From positions 1-32,431 of IMG/VR virus record IMGVR_UViG_3300025809_000067: a DNA stretch of 32,431 nt; one strand, written 5' to 3'. Under the pieces are notes generated by a model. That model made no database searches, had not been told where the DNA came from, and saw nothing but the letters and a program-made list of their open reading frames with translations. A program made the translations under genes and the position numbers. Each line of letters starts with the position of its first letter. Position 1 is the stretch's first letter. Shown here one piece after another: positions 8,061 through 16,024 of this stretch. Source of the stretch: a virus.

Positions 8061-8684
8061 ATGGCATTTTTTACAGATTACACAACGCTACAAGCGACTA
8101 TAGCTGATTATTTAGCTCGTTCTGATTTAACAACCCAGATACCAGAGTTCATAAGATTAGCAGAAGATAGACTTGTCAGAGACTTACGCATTAGACAAAT
8201 GCTTAAAGTTGCTACGGCAAATACAACAGCAGGTGATGCAACAGTATCTTTACCTTCTGATTTTATTGCTATGAAAGATTTGCATTTACAAGGCAACCCA
8301 CCACAAACAATTAAATTTTTATCTACAAGTAATTTCTTTAGAAATGCACATACCGCAGAATCTGGATTACCTAGTAGATATACACTGCTCGGTGCAGAGT
8401 TTCAATTTGCTCCTATCCCTGATAGTGTTTACACGCTACAAATGGTTTACTTTTATAAACCAGAATATTTAAGCGGCACTAATTCATCTAACCTTTGGTT
8501 GGCAGATACACCTGATTTATTACTTTACGCTGCATTAGGTGAAGCAGAACCCTATTTGATGAATGACGAAAGACTTAACACATGGGCAAGTATGTATGAT
8601 AGAGGAATAATGGCTCTACGCAAAAGTGATGACGAATCTGAATACCCTGCTCAACCACTTACTATTACTAACTCAACGAGGTAA
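8061..8684 (+). CDS. Head-tail adaptor protein (SU10/P22 gp4-like)
   Basis: The adaptor ring sits under the portal and holds the nozzle. The 207-residue protein starts with TDYTTLQATIADYLARSDLT and IPEFIRLAEDRLVRDLRIR (about 25-43), the helical core typical of podophage adaptors. A beta part with VSLPSDFIAMKDLHL, the family phrase TLLGAEFQFAPIPD (about 107-120) and a final helical bundle (PDLLLYAALGEAEPYLMND) follow. Its place between capsid and tail genes agrees. Confidence 0.85.
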   Translation: MAFFTDYTTLQATIADYLARSDLTTQIPEFIRLAEDRLVRDLRIRQMLKVATANTTAGDATVSLPSDFIAMKDLHLQGNPPQTIKFLSTSNFFRNAHTAESGLPSRYTLLGAEFQFAPIPDSVYTLQMVYFYKPEYLSGTNSSNLWLADTPDLLLYAALGEAEPYLMNDERLNTWASMYDRGIMALRKSDDESEYPAQPLTITNSTR

Positions 8685-8690
8685 ATTATT

Positions 8691-9083
8691 ATGGCTGAAA
8701 TGTCGGATTATTTAGAAGTAGCACTTCTAAACGCAACACTTAACGGAACTGCATTTACAGCAGTAAACAACCCTTATGTATCATTACACACAGCAGACCC
8801 AACAGATGCAGGAACTGGTACAGAAGTTTCTGGCGGTGCTTATGCTAGAACTACTGCTTCTTTTGCTACAGCTTCAGGAACATCAGGTTTAGTTGCTACA
8901 GATTCAGATGTTACTTTTCCAACTTGCACAGCATCATGGGGAACTGTAGGATGGATTGGTTTATGGGATTCTGCTAGTGGTGGTAATATGTTATATCACA
9001 CAGCATTAGATACTTCTAAAACTATTGATACAGGTGATATATTTAAAATCACTACTGGTAACCTAACTGTAGAATTAGCGTAA
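8691..9083 (+). CDS. Phage tail fiber-type beta protein (130 aa)
   Basis: The protein begins with a short helix (MSDYLEVALLNATLNGT) and then an all-beta segment with PYVSLHTADPTDAGTGTEVS, the phrase VTFPTCTASWGTVGWIGLWD and the end TIDTGDIFKITTGNLTVEL. This layout is widespread in phage genomes and is usually annotated as a tail fiber or tail-associated protein; a defined function is not established for it. It opens the fiber locus and probably attaches to the tail hub. Confidence 0.8.
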   Translation: MAEMSDYLEVALLNATLNGTAFTAVNNPYVSLHTADPTDAGTGTEVSGGAYARTTASFATASGTSGLVATDSDVTFPTCTASWGTVGWIGLWDSASGGNMLYHTALDTSKTIDTGDIFKITTGNLTVELA

Positions 9084-9092
9084 GGATAAAAT

Positions 9093-9584
9093 ATGGCTCT
9101 TATCGTAAAAGATAGAGTAAAAGAAACCACAACGACAACAGGTACAGGCACAGTCACATTAGCTGGAGCAAGTGCAGGTTTTCAATCTTTTGCTGCTATA
9201 GGTGATTACAATACAACTTACTATGCTATTACAAGTGATGGTAACAGCTACGAAGTAGGTTTAGGTACTTATACAGCTTCAGGTACAACTTTGTCTAGGG
9301 ACACTGTATTAGAATCTAGCAATAGTGGTAGCAAAATTACTTTAGCTGGTACAAGTGAAGTATTCTGTACTTACCCTGCTGAAAAGGCTGTAGTTCAAGA
9401 TAGCAATAACACAGGTATAGCACCACAGCTAGGTGCAACTAATGGTGTGTTTATAAATAATTCAATTATAGGAACTAACTACACAGTCCCTACAGGTTAC
9501 AATGCAATGTCAGTATCTCCTGTAACTTTATCTAGTGGAGTATCAGTCACAGTTCCTGCTTCTAGCAGATGGGTGGTTATATAA
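9093..9584 (+). CDS. Tail fiber-associated protein with C-terminal beta module
   Basis: The 163-residue protein has a start typical of fiber-attachment proteins (MALIVKDRVKETTTTTGTGT, then FQSFAAIGDYNTTYYAITSD). Residues 45-95 have YEVGLGTYTASGTTLSRDTV. The last 40 residues (GTNYTVPTGYNAMSVSPVTL up to RWVVI) match the stand-alone 54-residue protein at 10557-10721 in layout, both ending in W-x-V-V/I. The stop overlaps the next ATG as TAATG. The role is probably structural, in the fiber base. Confidence 0.75.
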   Translation: MALIVKDRVKETTTTTGTGTVTLAGASAGFQSFAAIGDYNTTYYAITSDGNSYEVGLGTYTASGTTLSRDTVLESSNSGSKITLAGTSEVFCTYPAEKAVVQDSNNTGIAPQLGATNGVFINNSIIGTNYTVPTGYNAMSVSPVTLSSGVSVTVPASSRWVVI

Positions 9585-10243
9585 TGTCAAGTACAATAAA
9601 TGCAGATACAACTAATGGTGTTGTAGTTACATCAGATACAAGTGGTGAGATAAAGCTACAATCAGCAGGGGCAGATATTGCTACAGTTAATTCTACTGGT
9701 TTAGCAATGGCTAGTGGTAAGACTTTAACAGGTGATGCCATTTTTAAAGGTAAAATACTGCAAGTTATTTCTGGAGAAAAAGGTTCATCTTTTACTGGTA
9801 CTTCTGTAGTTGACAATGGTGGATATTTTTTAGATGTAACTGGTTATTCTGCTACGATTACACCTTCGTCAACTAGTAGTAGAATATTGGTTATGGTACA
9901 CGCTTATATCGGTCAAACTATGGTGGCAAGTGGGTATCAATCAAGTTTAAGAATAAAACAAGGGACTCGTTATCCATTTTTAGGAACTTCTGAAGGAAGT
10001 AGACCTGTAACTTCAGCAAGAGTAAATAATTATGTTGGTAATACACACGCAATGATGAATATTTCAGGGTCATGGATAGACAGTCCTTCCTCAACATCAG
10101 CACTAACTTACCAAGTACAATTAGGTGGTTATAGTGGTGCTCCTATAGTTTATCTAAATAGGTCAGAAGCCTTTCAAGCGGCTGCTAATAATTACGATAC
10201 GATACCACTTTCTACTATTACTTTAATGGAGATAGCAGGATGA
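9584..10243 (+). CDS. Short tail fiber, variant 1
   Basis: The ATG at 9584, in a TAATG overlap with the gene before, is a better start than the in-frame ATG at 9569, which lies inside the upstream gene. The N-terminal part (about 1-50) is SSTINADTTNGVVVTSDTSG and similar, the attachment type found in many marine phage fibers. From KILQVISGEKG (about 56) a beta domain follows with the typical TPSSTSSRILVMVHAY and the end TITLMEIAG. The same head domain, diverged, closes the gene at 10723-11364, so these are paralogous adhesins. Ligand unknown. Confidence 0.82.
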   Translation: MSSTINADTTNGVVVTSDTSGEIKLQSAGADIATVNSTGLAMASGKTLTGDAIFKGKILQVISGEKGSSFTGTSVVDNGGYFLDVTGYSATITPSSTSSRILVMVHAYIGQTMVASGYQSSLRIKQGTRYPFLGTSEGSRPVTSARVNNYVGNTHAMMNISGSWIDSPSSTSALTYQVQLGGYSGAPIVYLNRSEAFQAAANNYDTIPLSTITLMEIAG

Positions 10244-10560
10244 TTGATTTAACAAAAGCTATTATTTCGTTATATCCAGAAGCTAAATGGAGTTTAGATG
10301 GAAATGATTATGCTGGATTACAGTGGTTATCTGAAAATATAACAAAACCAACAGAAGAAGAACTTACTCAAGAGCATGAAAGATTAGAAACAGAAGTAAC
10401 GGCTAACGCTTACAAACAACAAAGAGCTGAAGAATATCCGCCTTATGCAGATTACCTAGATGGTATTGTAAAAGGCGATAATGTACAAGTACAAAAATAT
10501 ATAGATGATTGTTTAGCAGTTAAAGTTAAATATCCAAAAACATTAGAGGAAACAGAATGA
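10240..10560 (+). CDS. Fiber-associated small protein, family A (copy 1)
   Basis: The ATG overlaps the fiber stop by 4 bp. The 106-residue acidic protein ends with the signature KQQRAEEYPPYADYLDGIVK and VKVKYPKTLEE, known from small proteins following phage tail fiber genes (tail fiber assembly or XkdW-like proteins). A second family member lies at 13606-13977 after another fiber. The N-terminal half (IISLYPEAKWSLDGNDYAGL) may bind the fiber it follows. A chaperone role is inferred from family and position. Confidence 0.7.
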   Translation: MIDLTKAIISLYPEAKWSLDGNDYAGLQWLSENITKPTEEELTQEHERLETEVTANAYKQQRAEEYPPYADYLDGIVKGDNVQVQKYIDDCLAVKVKYPKTLEETE

Positions 10561-10721
10561 GCATAACTCTTAACGGCATAGGTTTTGTAGAAAACAGCAC
10601 AACGCTAGATACAAACTACACACTAGCAGATAATCGTAATGCTATGACAGCAGGTGCTATTACTGTAGCTGATGGTGTTACAATAACAGTAGGTGATGGT
10701 TCTACATGGACAGTAGTGTAA
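10557..10721 (+). CDS. Stand-alone small beta module (54 aa)
   Basis: This gene starts inside the stop of the previous gene (ATGA) and ends with TAA at 10721, two bases before the next ATG. It reads MSITLNGIGFVENSTTLDTN, then YTLADNRNAMTAGAITVADG, then VTITVGDGSTWTVV. The same module is the C-terminal part of the protein at 9093-9584, here as its own gene. It may be a decoration or a fiber-tip adaptor that binds in trimers; this is a guess from its all-beta look. Confidence 0.75.
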   Translation: MSITLNGIGFVENSTTLDTNYTLADNRNAMTAGAITVADGVTITVGDGSTWTVV

Positions 10722-10722
10722 T

Positions 10723-11364
10723 ATGAGTACAGTAAAAAGCAAAAAACTACAGCTAGGCACAGATGCTAGAGCAACTAATAACTTTACTATCTATCAACCA
10801 GCAACACCAGATGGCACATTAAGAGTTGGTCAAGGTAATGCAGATAATCCTACAGAAGTAGCAAAAATTACATCAGCAGGAATTTTTAGTTCTGGACATA
10901 TTTTGCAAGTAGTGAATAAAGTAATATCAACACAAGGTTCACAAACAATAGGGACAACAGATACACAAATTGGTACTGGTACAGACTTTGACATATCTAT
11001 TACTCCTAAAGGTAATGGAAGTAAATTTATTGTTACTGCTAGATGGTTTGGAGAGACGGAAGTTGCTTGGGATGTAGTTTTTAATATACACAAAGATGGG
11101 GTTAGAATAAATACTGGTGGGTCAACTAGTAATAGACTTGGATTATCAATGGCAACACAGACATATGTGGTGGATAATAATTCTACAACACCTGAAATTA
11201 TGCACATACAAACTGTAGACAGTACAGCAAGTACAGTTGATACACCTATCACTTATACTCTAGTTGCTGCTGCTAGTGGCAGTAGAACCATGTGGACTAA
11301 TAGAACTTTTGTTGGTGTAGAATACGGAATATCAGAGCTCATAGTTATGGAGATAGCAGCATAA
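10723..11364 (+). CDS. Short tail fiber, variant 2
   Basis: The 213-residue protein has an N-terminal attachment part (STVKSKKLQLGTDARATNNF, then DGTLRVGQGNADNPTEVAKI). A beta head domain from GHILQVVNKVISTQ (about 58) follows, with ITPKGNGSKFIVTARWFGET and the ending ISELIVMEIAA. The head matches the layout of variant 1 at 9584, but loops differ strongly, as expected for receptor-binding proteins under diversifying selection. It is followed by a family B small protein with overlapping TAATG. Confidence 0.82.
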   Translation: MSTVKSKKLQLGTDARATNNFTIYQPATPDGTLRVGQGNADNPTEVAKITSAGIFSSGHILQVVNKVISTQGSQTIGTTDTQIGTGTDFDISITPKGNGSKFIVTARWFGETEVAWDVVFNIHKDGVRINTGGSTSNRLGLSMATQTYVVDNNSTTPEIMHIQTVDSTASTVDTPITYTLVAAASGSRTMWTNRTFVGVEYGISELIVMEIAA

Positions 11365-11549
11365 TGTATAAAAAAATAATGGATATGAATGGCAATGATT
11401 ATGCGTATGGTGTTGTTAGAACATCTGATAATGAGTTTGTACCATTTGACCCTTCCCTTCCTGATTATCAAGTATATTTACAATGGGTAGCTGAAGGCAA
11501 TACAACTGGTGAAGCAGACTTGCCACCAATATATGTGGAGACTGACTAA
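11364..11549 (+). CDS. Fiber-associated small protein, family B (copy 1)
   Basis: The ATG shares a base with the fiber stop and its own stop shares a base with the next ATG. The 61-residue peptide has EFVPFDPSLPDYQVYLQWVA followed by EGNTTGEAD. This phrase (F-x-P-x-D ... DYQ-x-YL-x-W-x-AEGNT) recurs in the gene at 15068-15238 and is common in tiny genes that follow phage fibers. The function is not known to me; help in fiber folding or joining is likely from position. Confidence 0.7.
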   Translation: MYKKIMDMNGNDYAYGVVRTSDNEFVPFDPSLPDYQVYLQWVAEGNTTGEADLPPIYVETD

Positions 11550-12985
11550 TGACTATTAGTATAAAGCCTACCTCAACAGAAACAATTATTCAACAAAATG
11601 GCACTGATTCTTTAGTATTTGATAATAATGGAAATGTTGAAGGCAGACAAAATTTATACCCTACTGTTCCAGCGTTTTCTGCAACATTAGCAACAACTCA
11701 AACAATATCAAATGCAACATGGACTAAAGTTCAGTTAGATACAGAAGAATTTGATACAACATCTGCTTTTGATTTGAGCAATGCTCGCTTTACCCCTCAA
11801 GTAGCAGGGTATTATGATGTACAAACTCATATTAGATTTGCATATAGCACAATGACACAACATAATGTTTCTGTGTATAAAAATGGTGTTGCCAGTAAAC
11901 AAACTGCGTTAGTTAGAGGGCAGACATCTCCATCTGAAGCTGGAGGTTCATCTTTAATATATATGAATGGCACAACAGATTACATAGAACTATATGGATA
12001 TGTTAGTGGAACTGGAACTGTTCAATTTCAAGCAGCATCAACAGATGCAAGACCATACTTTTCAGCAAATTTAGTAAGTTACAAATATATAGCTCCTCCA
12101 TCAACACAGACACCTAATGAAAGTGATAATCTACAAGCATTTACTGGTACTGGTTCAGATGCTACATGGACTGTTCCTAATGGAGTTACTAGGGTACTTG
12201 TTAAAATATGGGGAGCTGGTGGTGGACATCCAACTTTTGGTGGTGCAGGTGGATTTACAAAAGGTTTATTGTCAGTTACAGCAGGTGAAACATTAACATT
12301 CCGAGTAGGTAAAACCCATACGGCAGAAGATAGTGGCACAGACTGTTCAGGTCAATGTTCAGGAAAAGACTTTATTGGTGGCTTTGGCGGTGGTGGTCGT
12401 GGTAGAGAAGGTAATGGTGGGGGCGGTGGTTCTTACATATTTAGAGGTGGCACTAATTTTGGTGATGTTTTAGCTGCCGCAGGTGGTGGCGGTGGAGCAG
12501 GTGCTCAAGGTAGTATGGTTGGTGCTCCATATTATGGTGGTGCAGGTGGTGGAGATTCTGGTTTAGCAGGTAAAGGTTATGGTACATACCCTACTGGCGG
12601 TGGCGGAGGAGGTACTCAATCATCTGGTGGTTTAGGTTCTCCTGCTGGTGCTAGTGGATATTCAACAACAGGCTCAACTTATAATGGTGGTACATTACAA
12701 GGCGGTAGTATTGCAGGAGGTGGCGGCTATGGTGGTGGTGGTGGTGGCGGTTACTATGGTGGCGGCTCTGGTGCTAAATCATATCCTACAGGGGTAAGTA
12801 ATGGTTGGGTTCATGTAGGTGCAGGTGGTGGTTCTGGATATTCAGGTGGATTAACAGATGTAACTACCGAAGCAGGTTCTAACTACAATGGTTCAGCAGG
12901 TTACGCAGGTGGAGATAATGAAGTTGATTGGGTAAATTATGGCATACCACAGTCTGATGGCAGAATTAATGTTTACTACATATAA
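11549..12985 (+). CDS. Large tail fiber with C1q-like and glycine-rich domains
   Basis: Of the 478 residues, about 1-35 are a fiber attachment segment (ISIKPTSTETIIQQNGTDSL). Residues about 40-180 resemble a C1q/TNF-like jelly roll (FTPQVAGYYDVQTHIRF, NVSVYKNGVASKQT, DYIELYGYVSGTG). From about 205 a glycine-rich domain follows (VPNGVTRVLVKIWGAGGG, AGETLTFRVGKTH), with many GGGGG runs up to about 445. Glycine-rich adhesins such as the phage S16 gp38 tip form polyglycine helix sandwiches that bind receptors, so this is probably the main receptor-binding fiber. The stretch is a likely place for recombination because of its repeats. Confidence 0.85.
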   Translation: MTISIKPTSTETIIQQNGTDSLVFDNNGNVEGRQNLYPTVPAFSATLATTQTISNATWTKVQLDTEEFDTTSAFDLSNARFTPQVAGYYDVQTHIRFAYSTMTQHNVSVYKNGVASKQTALVRGQTSPSEAGGSSLIYMNGTTDYIELYGYVSGTGTVQFQAASTDARPYFSANLVSYKYIAPPSTQTPNESDNLQAFTGTGSDATWTVPNGVTRVLVKIWGAGGGHPTFGGAGGFTKGLLSVTAGETLTFRVGKTHTAEDSGTDCSGQCSGKDFIGGFGGGGRGREGNGGGGGSYIFRGGTNFGDVLAAAGGGGGAGAQGSMVGAPYYGGAGGGDSGLAGKGYGTYPTGGGGGGTQSSGGLGSPAGASGYSTTGSTYNGGTLQGGSIAGGGGYGGGGGGGYYGGGSGAKSYPTGVSNGWVHVGAGGGSGYSGGLTDVTTEAGSNYNGSAGYAGGDNEVDWVNYGIPQSDGRINVYYI

Positions 12986-13003
12986 AGATAAGGAAATAAA
13001 ATA

Positions 13004-13609
13004 ATGCCAACAAATATTAACGGCAATTCAGGAATAGACAGAATACAGGATGGCAGTGTCCATGATGTAGATATTGCTCCAGATTCATCAATAGGATTTA
13101 TTAAGCAGTGGAAAATGACTTCTTCACCCACTCAAAATATAGTCATTACAGCAGCAGCTGGAACAACAGGAGCTACATCTGGAACATATACTGGTGTAGA
13201 AATTGCTATGACTCCAAAAGACATCAACAGTTGGTTTAGAGTACATTGGGACACTTGTTGTGATGACACTGGTGGTGGAGGTGCAGCTACTGGAGCTGGT
13301 GGTGTAGGTATTATTCTATCAATGCACACACCAACCACAGGTTGGGTAAGGGTGCGAGATACAGGCTCTCATGCTTTTTATTATAATACAATGTCGGATG
13401 AGTATTTTCGCCCTGCTCTAGATACTGTAGTAAAGGCAGTTAATACTGAAGAACATACATTTAGAATATATATGAAAATACACACTACTGTAAGGTATAG
13501 AATAAATATCAATATTGCTAATTCACTTTATTCCAACGGCTGGAATAATAACCATTTTGAAGTTCAAGAATTAAATGGAGCTACATTCAATAACGGAAAC
13601 TACACTTGA
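13004..13609 (+). CDS. Short tail fiber, variant 3
   Basis: The 201-residue protein has a short N-terminal part (MPTNINGNSGIDRIQDGSVH) and then a beta head domain with GTYTGVEIAMTPKDINSWFR, a Gly/Ala-rich loop with a CC pair (WDTCCDDTGGGGAATG) and the end NNHFEVQELNG. It differs from variants 1 and 2 in most loops. It overlaps the family A protein after it by 4 bp. An AAGGAAA ribosome site is 9 bp before the ATG. Confidence 0.78.
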   Translation: MPTNINGNSGIDRIQDGSVHDVDIAPDSSIGFIKQWKMTSSPTQNIVITAAAGTTGATSGTYTGVEIAMTPKDINSWFRVHWDTCCDDTGGGGAATGAGGVGIILSMHTPTTGWVRVRDTGSHAFYYNTMSDEYFRPALDTVVKAVNTEEHTFRIYMKIHTTVRYRININIANSLYSNGWNNNHFEVQELNGATFNNGNYT

Positions 13610-13977
13610 TGATTATAAGAACTATAACTAGACAAGATGCTTTAGAAAGTTTATCTAAAGAATTATTCCCTTCATATAAATTTATGGGGACTGATGATGA
13701 TATGATAATAATTGACACATCTATTGATGATGGTATTGTTGATGGAAAATATAAATCAAATACCACTTGCCCTTTTACAGAAGAAGAAATTGAAGCAGAA
13801 TTAAATAGACTTCAAACAGAATATGATAACAAAGAATATCAAAGAAAAAGAGCATCTGAATATGCACCACTAGCTGAACAACTAGATATGCAATACCATG
13901 ATGTACAAGATGGTACTGAAACATGGCTTAACCATATAAGAGAAGTAAAAGCTAAATACCCAAAGGATTCTGAATAA
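13606..13977 (+). CDS. Fiber-associated small protein, family A (copy 2)
   Basis: The gene overlaps the fiber before it (ATGATG) and the fiber after it (TAATG). The 123 residues end with YQRKRASEYAPLAEQLDMQY, then HDVQDGTETWLNHIREVKAK and YPKDSE, the same signature as the copy at 10240-10560 but with a different N-terminal half (IIRTITRQDALESLSKELFP). The conserved C-terminal and variable N-terminal parts suggest a common docking site with fiber-specific recognition; that split is my inference. Confidence 0.75.
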   Translation: MMIIRTITRQDALESLSKELFPSYKFMGTDDDMIIIDTSIDDGIVDGKYKSNTTCPFTEEEIEAELNRLQTEYDNKEYQRKRASEYAPLAEQLDMQYHDVQDGTETWLNHIREVKAKYPKDSE

Positions 13978-15065
13978 TGGCTAGTATAAAATTAAAGGGA
14001 GACACATCTGGTGAAGTTATCATATCAGCTCCTTCAGTTGCAGGAGCAAGTACATTAGAACTACAAGCTACTAACGGCACTATAGCTACCACAGCAGATA
14101 TAAACACTTTTTATAATTCTCTTGGTAATCGTAACCTTATCATTAATGGTAAGATGCAAGTTGCACAGAGGGGGACGAGTGTTAGTGGGATTACTTCTGA
14201 AAATTTTTATACTGTTGATAGATGGAGAGCTCTTGTAAGTGGCGGAACATGGACACAAAGTCAAGACACAGATGTACCACCAGCACAAGGATTTGGCAAC
14301 AGTGTAAAAATGCTATGCACTACTGCTAACCCATCTCTAGCGGCTGGTAATGTATTACAAATTAGAACAAGACTTGAAGGTCAAAATGTACAACAACTTA
14401 AATATGGCACTACATTTGCTGAAAGTTTAACATATTGTTTTTGGATAAAATCTAACAAAACTGGAACTTATATATCTGAATTATACAATATTGATGCAAC
14501 AAAACAGGTATCTAAAACTTTTACAATAAATGATGCTGACACTTGGGAAAAGAAAACTATCACTTTTGATGGAGATACTCTTTCTGGTTTTGACAATGAT
14601 AACGATAATTCATTTCAAATAGGCATTTTTCTTTCTGCTGGAACTAACTATACTTCTGGAACACTACAAACAACATGGACAGCGGCTAATAATACAAACA
14701 GAGCAGTAGGTCAGGTCAACCTAGCAGATGCAGTAAATAACTATGTTAATATTACAGGTGTACAACTAGAAGCTGGTACAACTGCAACCCCATTTGAACA
14801 CATACCATATGGTAGAGAGTTAGAAAGATGCAATAGGTATTTTTTTAATTTTTCAGGGACTTTACATGGTGGCAATTATAGTACCAGTGGATTTGTAACT
14901 GGAATATTTCCTACAGAAATGAGAATAGCACCTACCATAACTTATAGTGCTGCTAGGACTCCATTAGTAGGTATAGGTTTTGGCTATACTAAACCTGAAT
15001 TTTTTAGTGGTTATATGGGAGCTAATCCTTATGTAGCAAATTTAGCAGCAGATGCGGAGCTATAA
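13977..15065 (+). CDS. Tail fiber with carbohydrate-binding-like domain
   Basis: The 362-residue protein has the attachment start SIKLKGDTSGEVIISAPSVA and the phrase NRNLIINGKMQVAQRGTS (about 51-68), known from many phage and marine bacterial fibers. A jelly-roll domain of carbohydrate-binding look follows (about 68-280, with TVDRWRALVSGGTW and YVNITGVQLEAGTTATPFEH). The last 80 residues (RELERCNRYFFNFSGTLHGG on) are the variable tip. It likely binds a surface sugar. Confidence 0.83.
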   Translation: MASIKLKGDTSGEVIISAPSVAGASTLELQATNGTIATTADINTFYNSLGNRNLIINGKMQVAQRGTSVSGITSENFYTVDRWRALVSGGTWTQSQDTDVPPAQGFGNSVKMLCTTANPSLAAGNVLQIRTRLEGQNVQQLKYGTTFAESLTYCFWIKSNKTGTYISELYNIDATKQVSKTFTINDADTWEKKTITFDGDTLSGFDNDNDNSFQIGIFLSAGTNYTSGTLQTTWTAANNTNRAVGQVNLADAVNNYVNITGVQLEAGTTATPFEHIPYGRELERCNRYFFNFSGTLHGGNYSTSGFVTGIFPTEMRIAPTITYSAARTPLVGIGFGYTKPEFFSGYMGANPYVANLAADAEL

Positions 15066-15067
15066 TT

Positions 15068-15238
15068 ATGTATAGAATACTAACAGACAGCACTAGAGAA
15101 ATTATACCAGACGAAGATGTGCAATGTATTTTGCGAATAGAGGACAATGCTTTTATTCCAATGGACGAAAAAAACAGAGACTACCAAGAATACCTAGCTT
15201 GGTTAGCAGAAGGTAACACACCAGAAGAAGTAGAGTAA
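15068..15238 (+). CDS. Fiber-associated small protein, family B (copy 2)
   Basis: The frame runs from ATG 15068 to TAA 15238 and the next ATG follows immediately. The 56 residues read MYRILTDSTREIIPDEDVQC and then DNAFIPMDEKNRDYQEYLAW followed by LAEGNTPEEVE, which matches the family B copy at 11364-11549. Its position directly after a fiber is the same too. Confidence 0.8.
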   Translation: MYRILTDSTREIIPDEDVQCILRIEDNAFIPMDEKNRDYQEYLAWLAEGNTPEEVE

Positions 15239-16021
15239 ATGTACGGCATTACTGCATTTTCACAGAGTCCATACTCTACATTAGGAGGTAAGTCAGCAAT
15301 ATTTGGTTCTGCACAGATACAAGGTGCAAGTACCCTTACAGCTAATGCGTTAAGAGAAAGAACTGCGGCTGCATCTATCAGTGCAACTGCAACACTAACA
15401 TCAAATGGAATATTAGTTAGACTTGCTAATGCAAGTATTAATGGTCAAGCGACTGTTACTGCATTAGGTGGTCTGATTAATAATGCAACAGGTTCTATTA
15501 CTGGCACTGCAACTGTTACTTCTAATGCTGTTTATGTGGCATTTGGTGAAGGTGATATAAGTGGTCGTGCAACACTGACTGTTGCTTTATCTGGTTCTAT
15601 TATCTATGCTGATGCAAGCATTAGTGGTACAGCTACACTAACTGCTGATGGGTTAAGAATACAATTTGGTGATGCAAGTATTACAGGTACATCTACGCTT
15701 ACAGCATTAGGTGGACTAGTAATAGATGGTCATGCAGGTGTAGAAGGATTAGCAACATTAGAATTACCATCAACCACTGTAATAAGACAAGCAGATGCTT
15801 CTGTAAATGGTGTAAGTACAGTAGTATCATTAGGAACTTTACTTGGTGAAGAATGGAGTGATGTCCCAGTAGAAGGAAACACATGGTTAGAAGTATCAGC
15901 AAGTAGTGATTTATGGACTGATGTTCCTGTAGAAAATAATACATGGGATGAAGTATCAGTAGGTAGTAATGTATGGACAGATTCAACAACAGGAACTAAT
16001 AAATGGAAACGACAAGGATAA
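15239..16021 (+). CDS. Repeat protein of the tail, 20-residue beta repeats
   Basis: The 260 residues are nearly all repeats. Residues about 20-200 hold nine units of close to 20 residues of the form ASI-x-G-x-ATLTA-x-x-x. The last 57 residues hold a second repeat type of exactly 20 residues (EWSDVPVEGNTWLEVSASSD, LWTDVPVENNTWDEVSVGSN, then VWTD...NKWKRQG). The first part would form a beta-solenoid or fibrous shaft, and the Trp-rich end may be a binding surface. I know similar repeat proteins from marine phage tail regions, without proven function. Confidence 0.75.
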   Translation: MYGITAFSQSPYSTLGGKSAIFGSAQIQGASTLTANALRERTAAASISATATLTSNGILVRLANASINGQATVTALGGLINNATGSITGTATVTSNAVYVAFGEGDISGRATLTVALSGSIIYADASISGTATLTADGLRIQFGDASITGTSTLTALGGLVIDGHAGVEGLATLELPSTTVIRQADASVNGVSTVVSLGTLLGEEWSDVPVEGNTWLEVSASSDLWTDVPVENNTWDEVSVGSNVWTDSTTGTNKWKRQG

Positions 16022-16024
16022 AAC

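Noticed and set aside
10830-11252. A 140-codon minus-strand frame inside the fiber at 10723
   Set aside because: Opposite to a convincing fiber gene with family-like ends; the translation is Val/Pro/Cys-rich without any motif, so it is a shadow.
12360-12830. Repeated GGTGGT-like DNA, as a tandem repeat or CRISPR-like array
   Set aside because: It encodes the glycine-rich adhesin domain; there are no constant repeat units with unique spacers.
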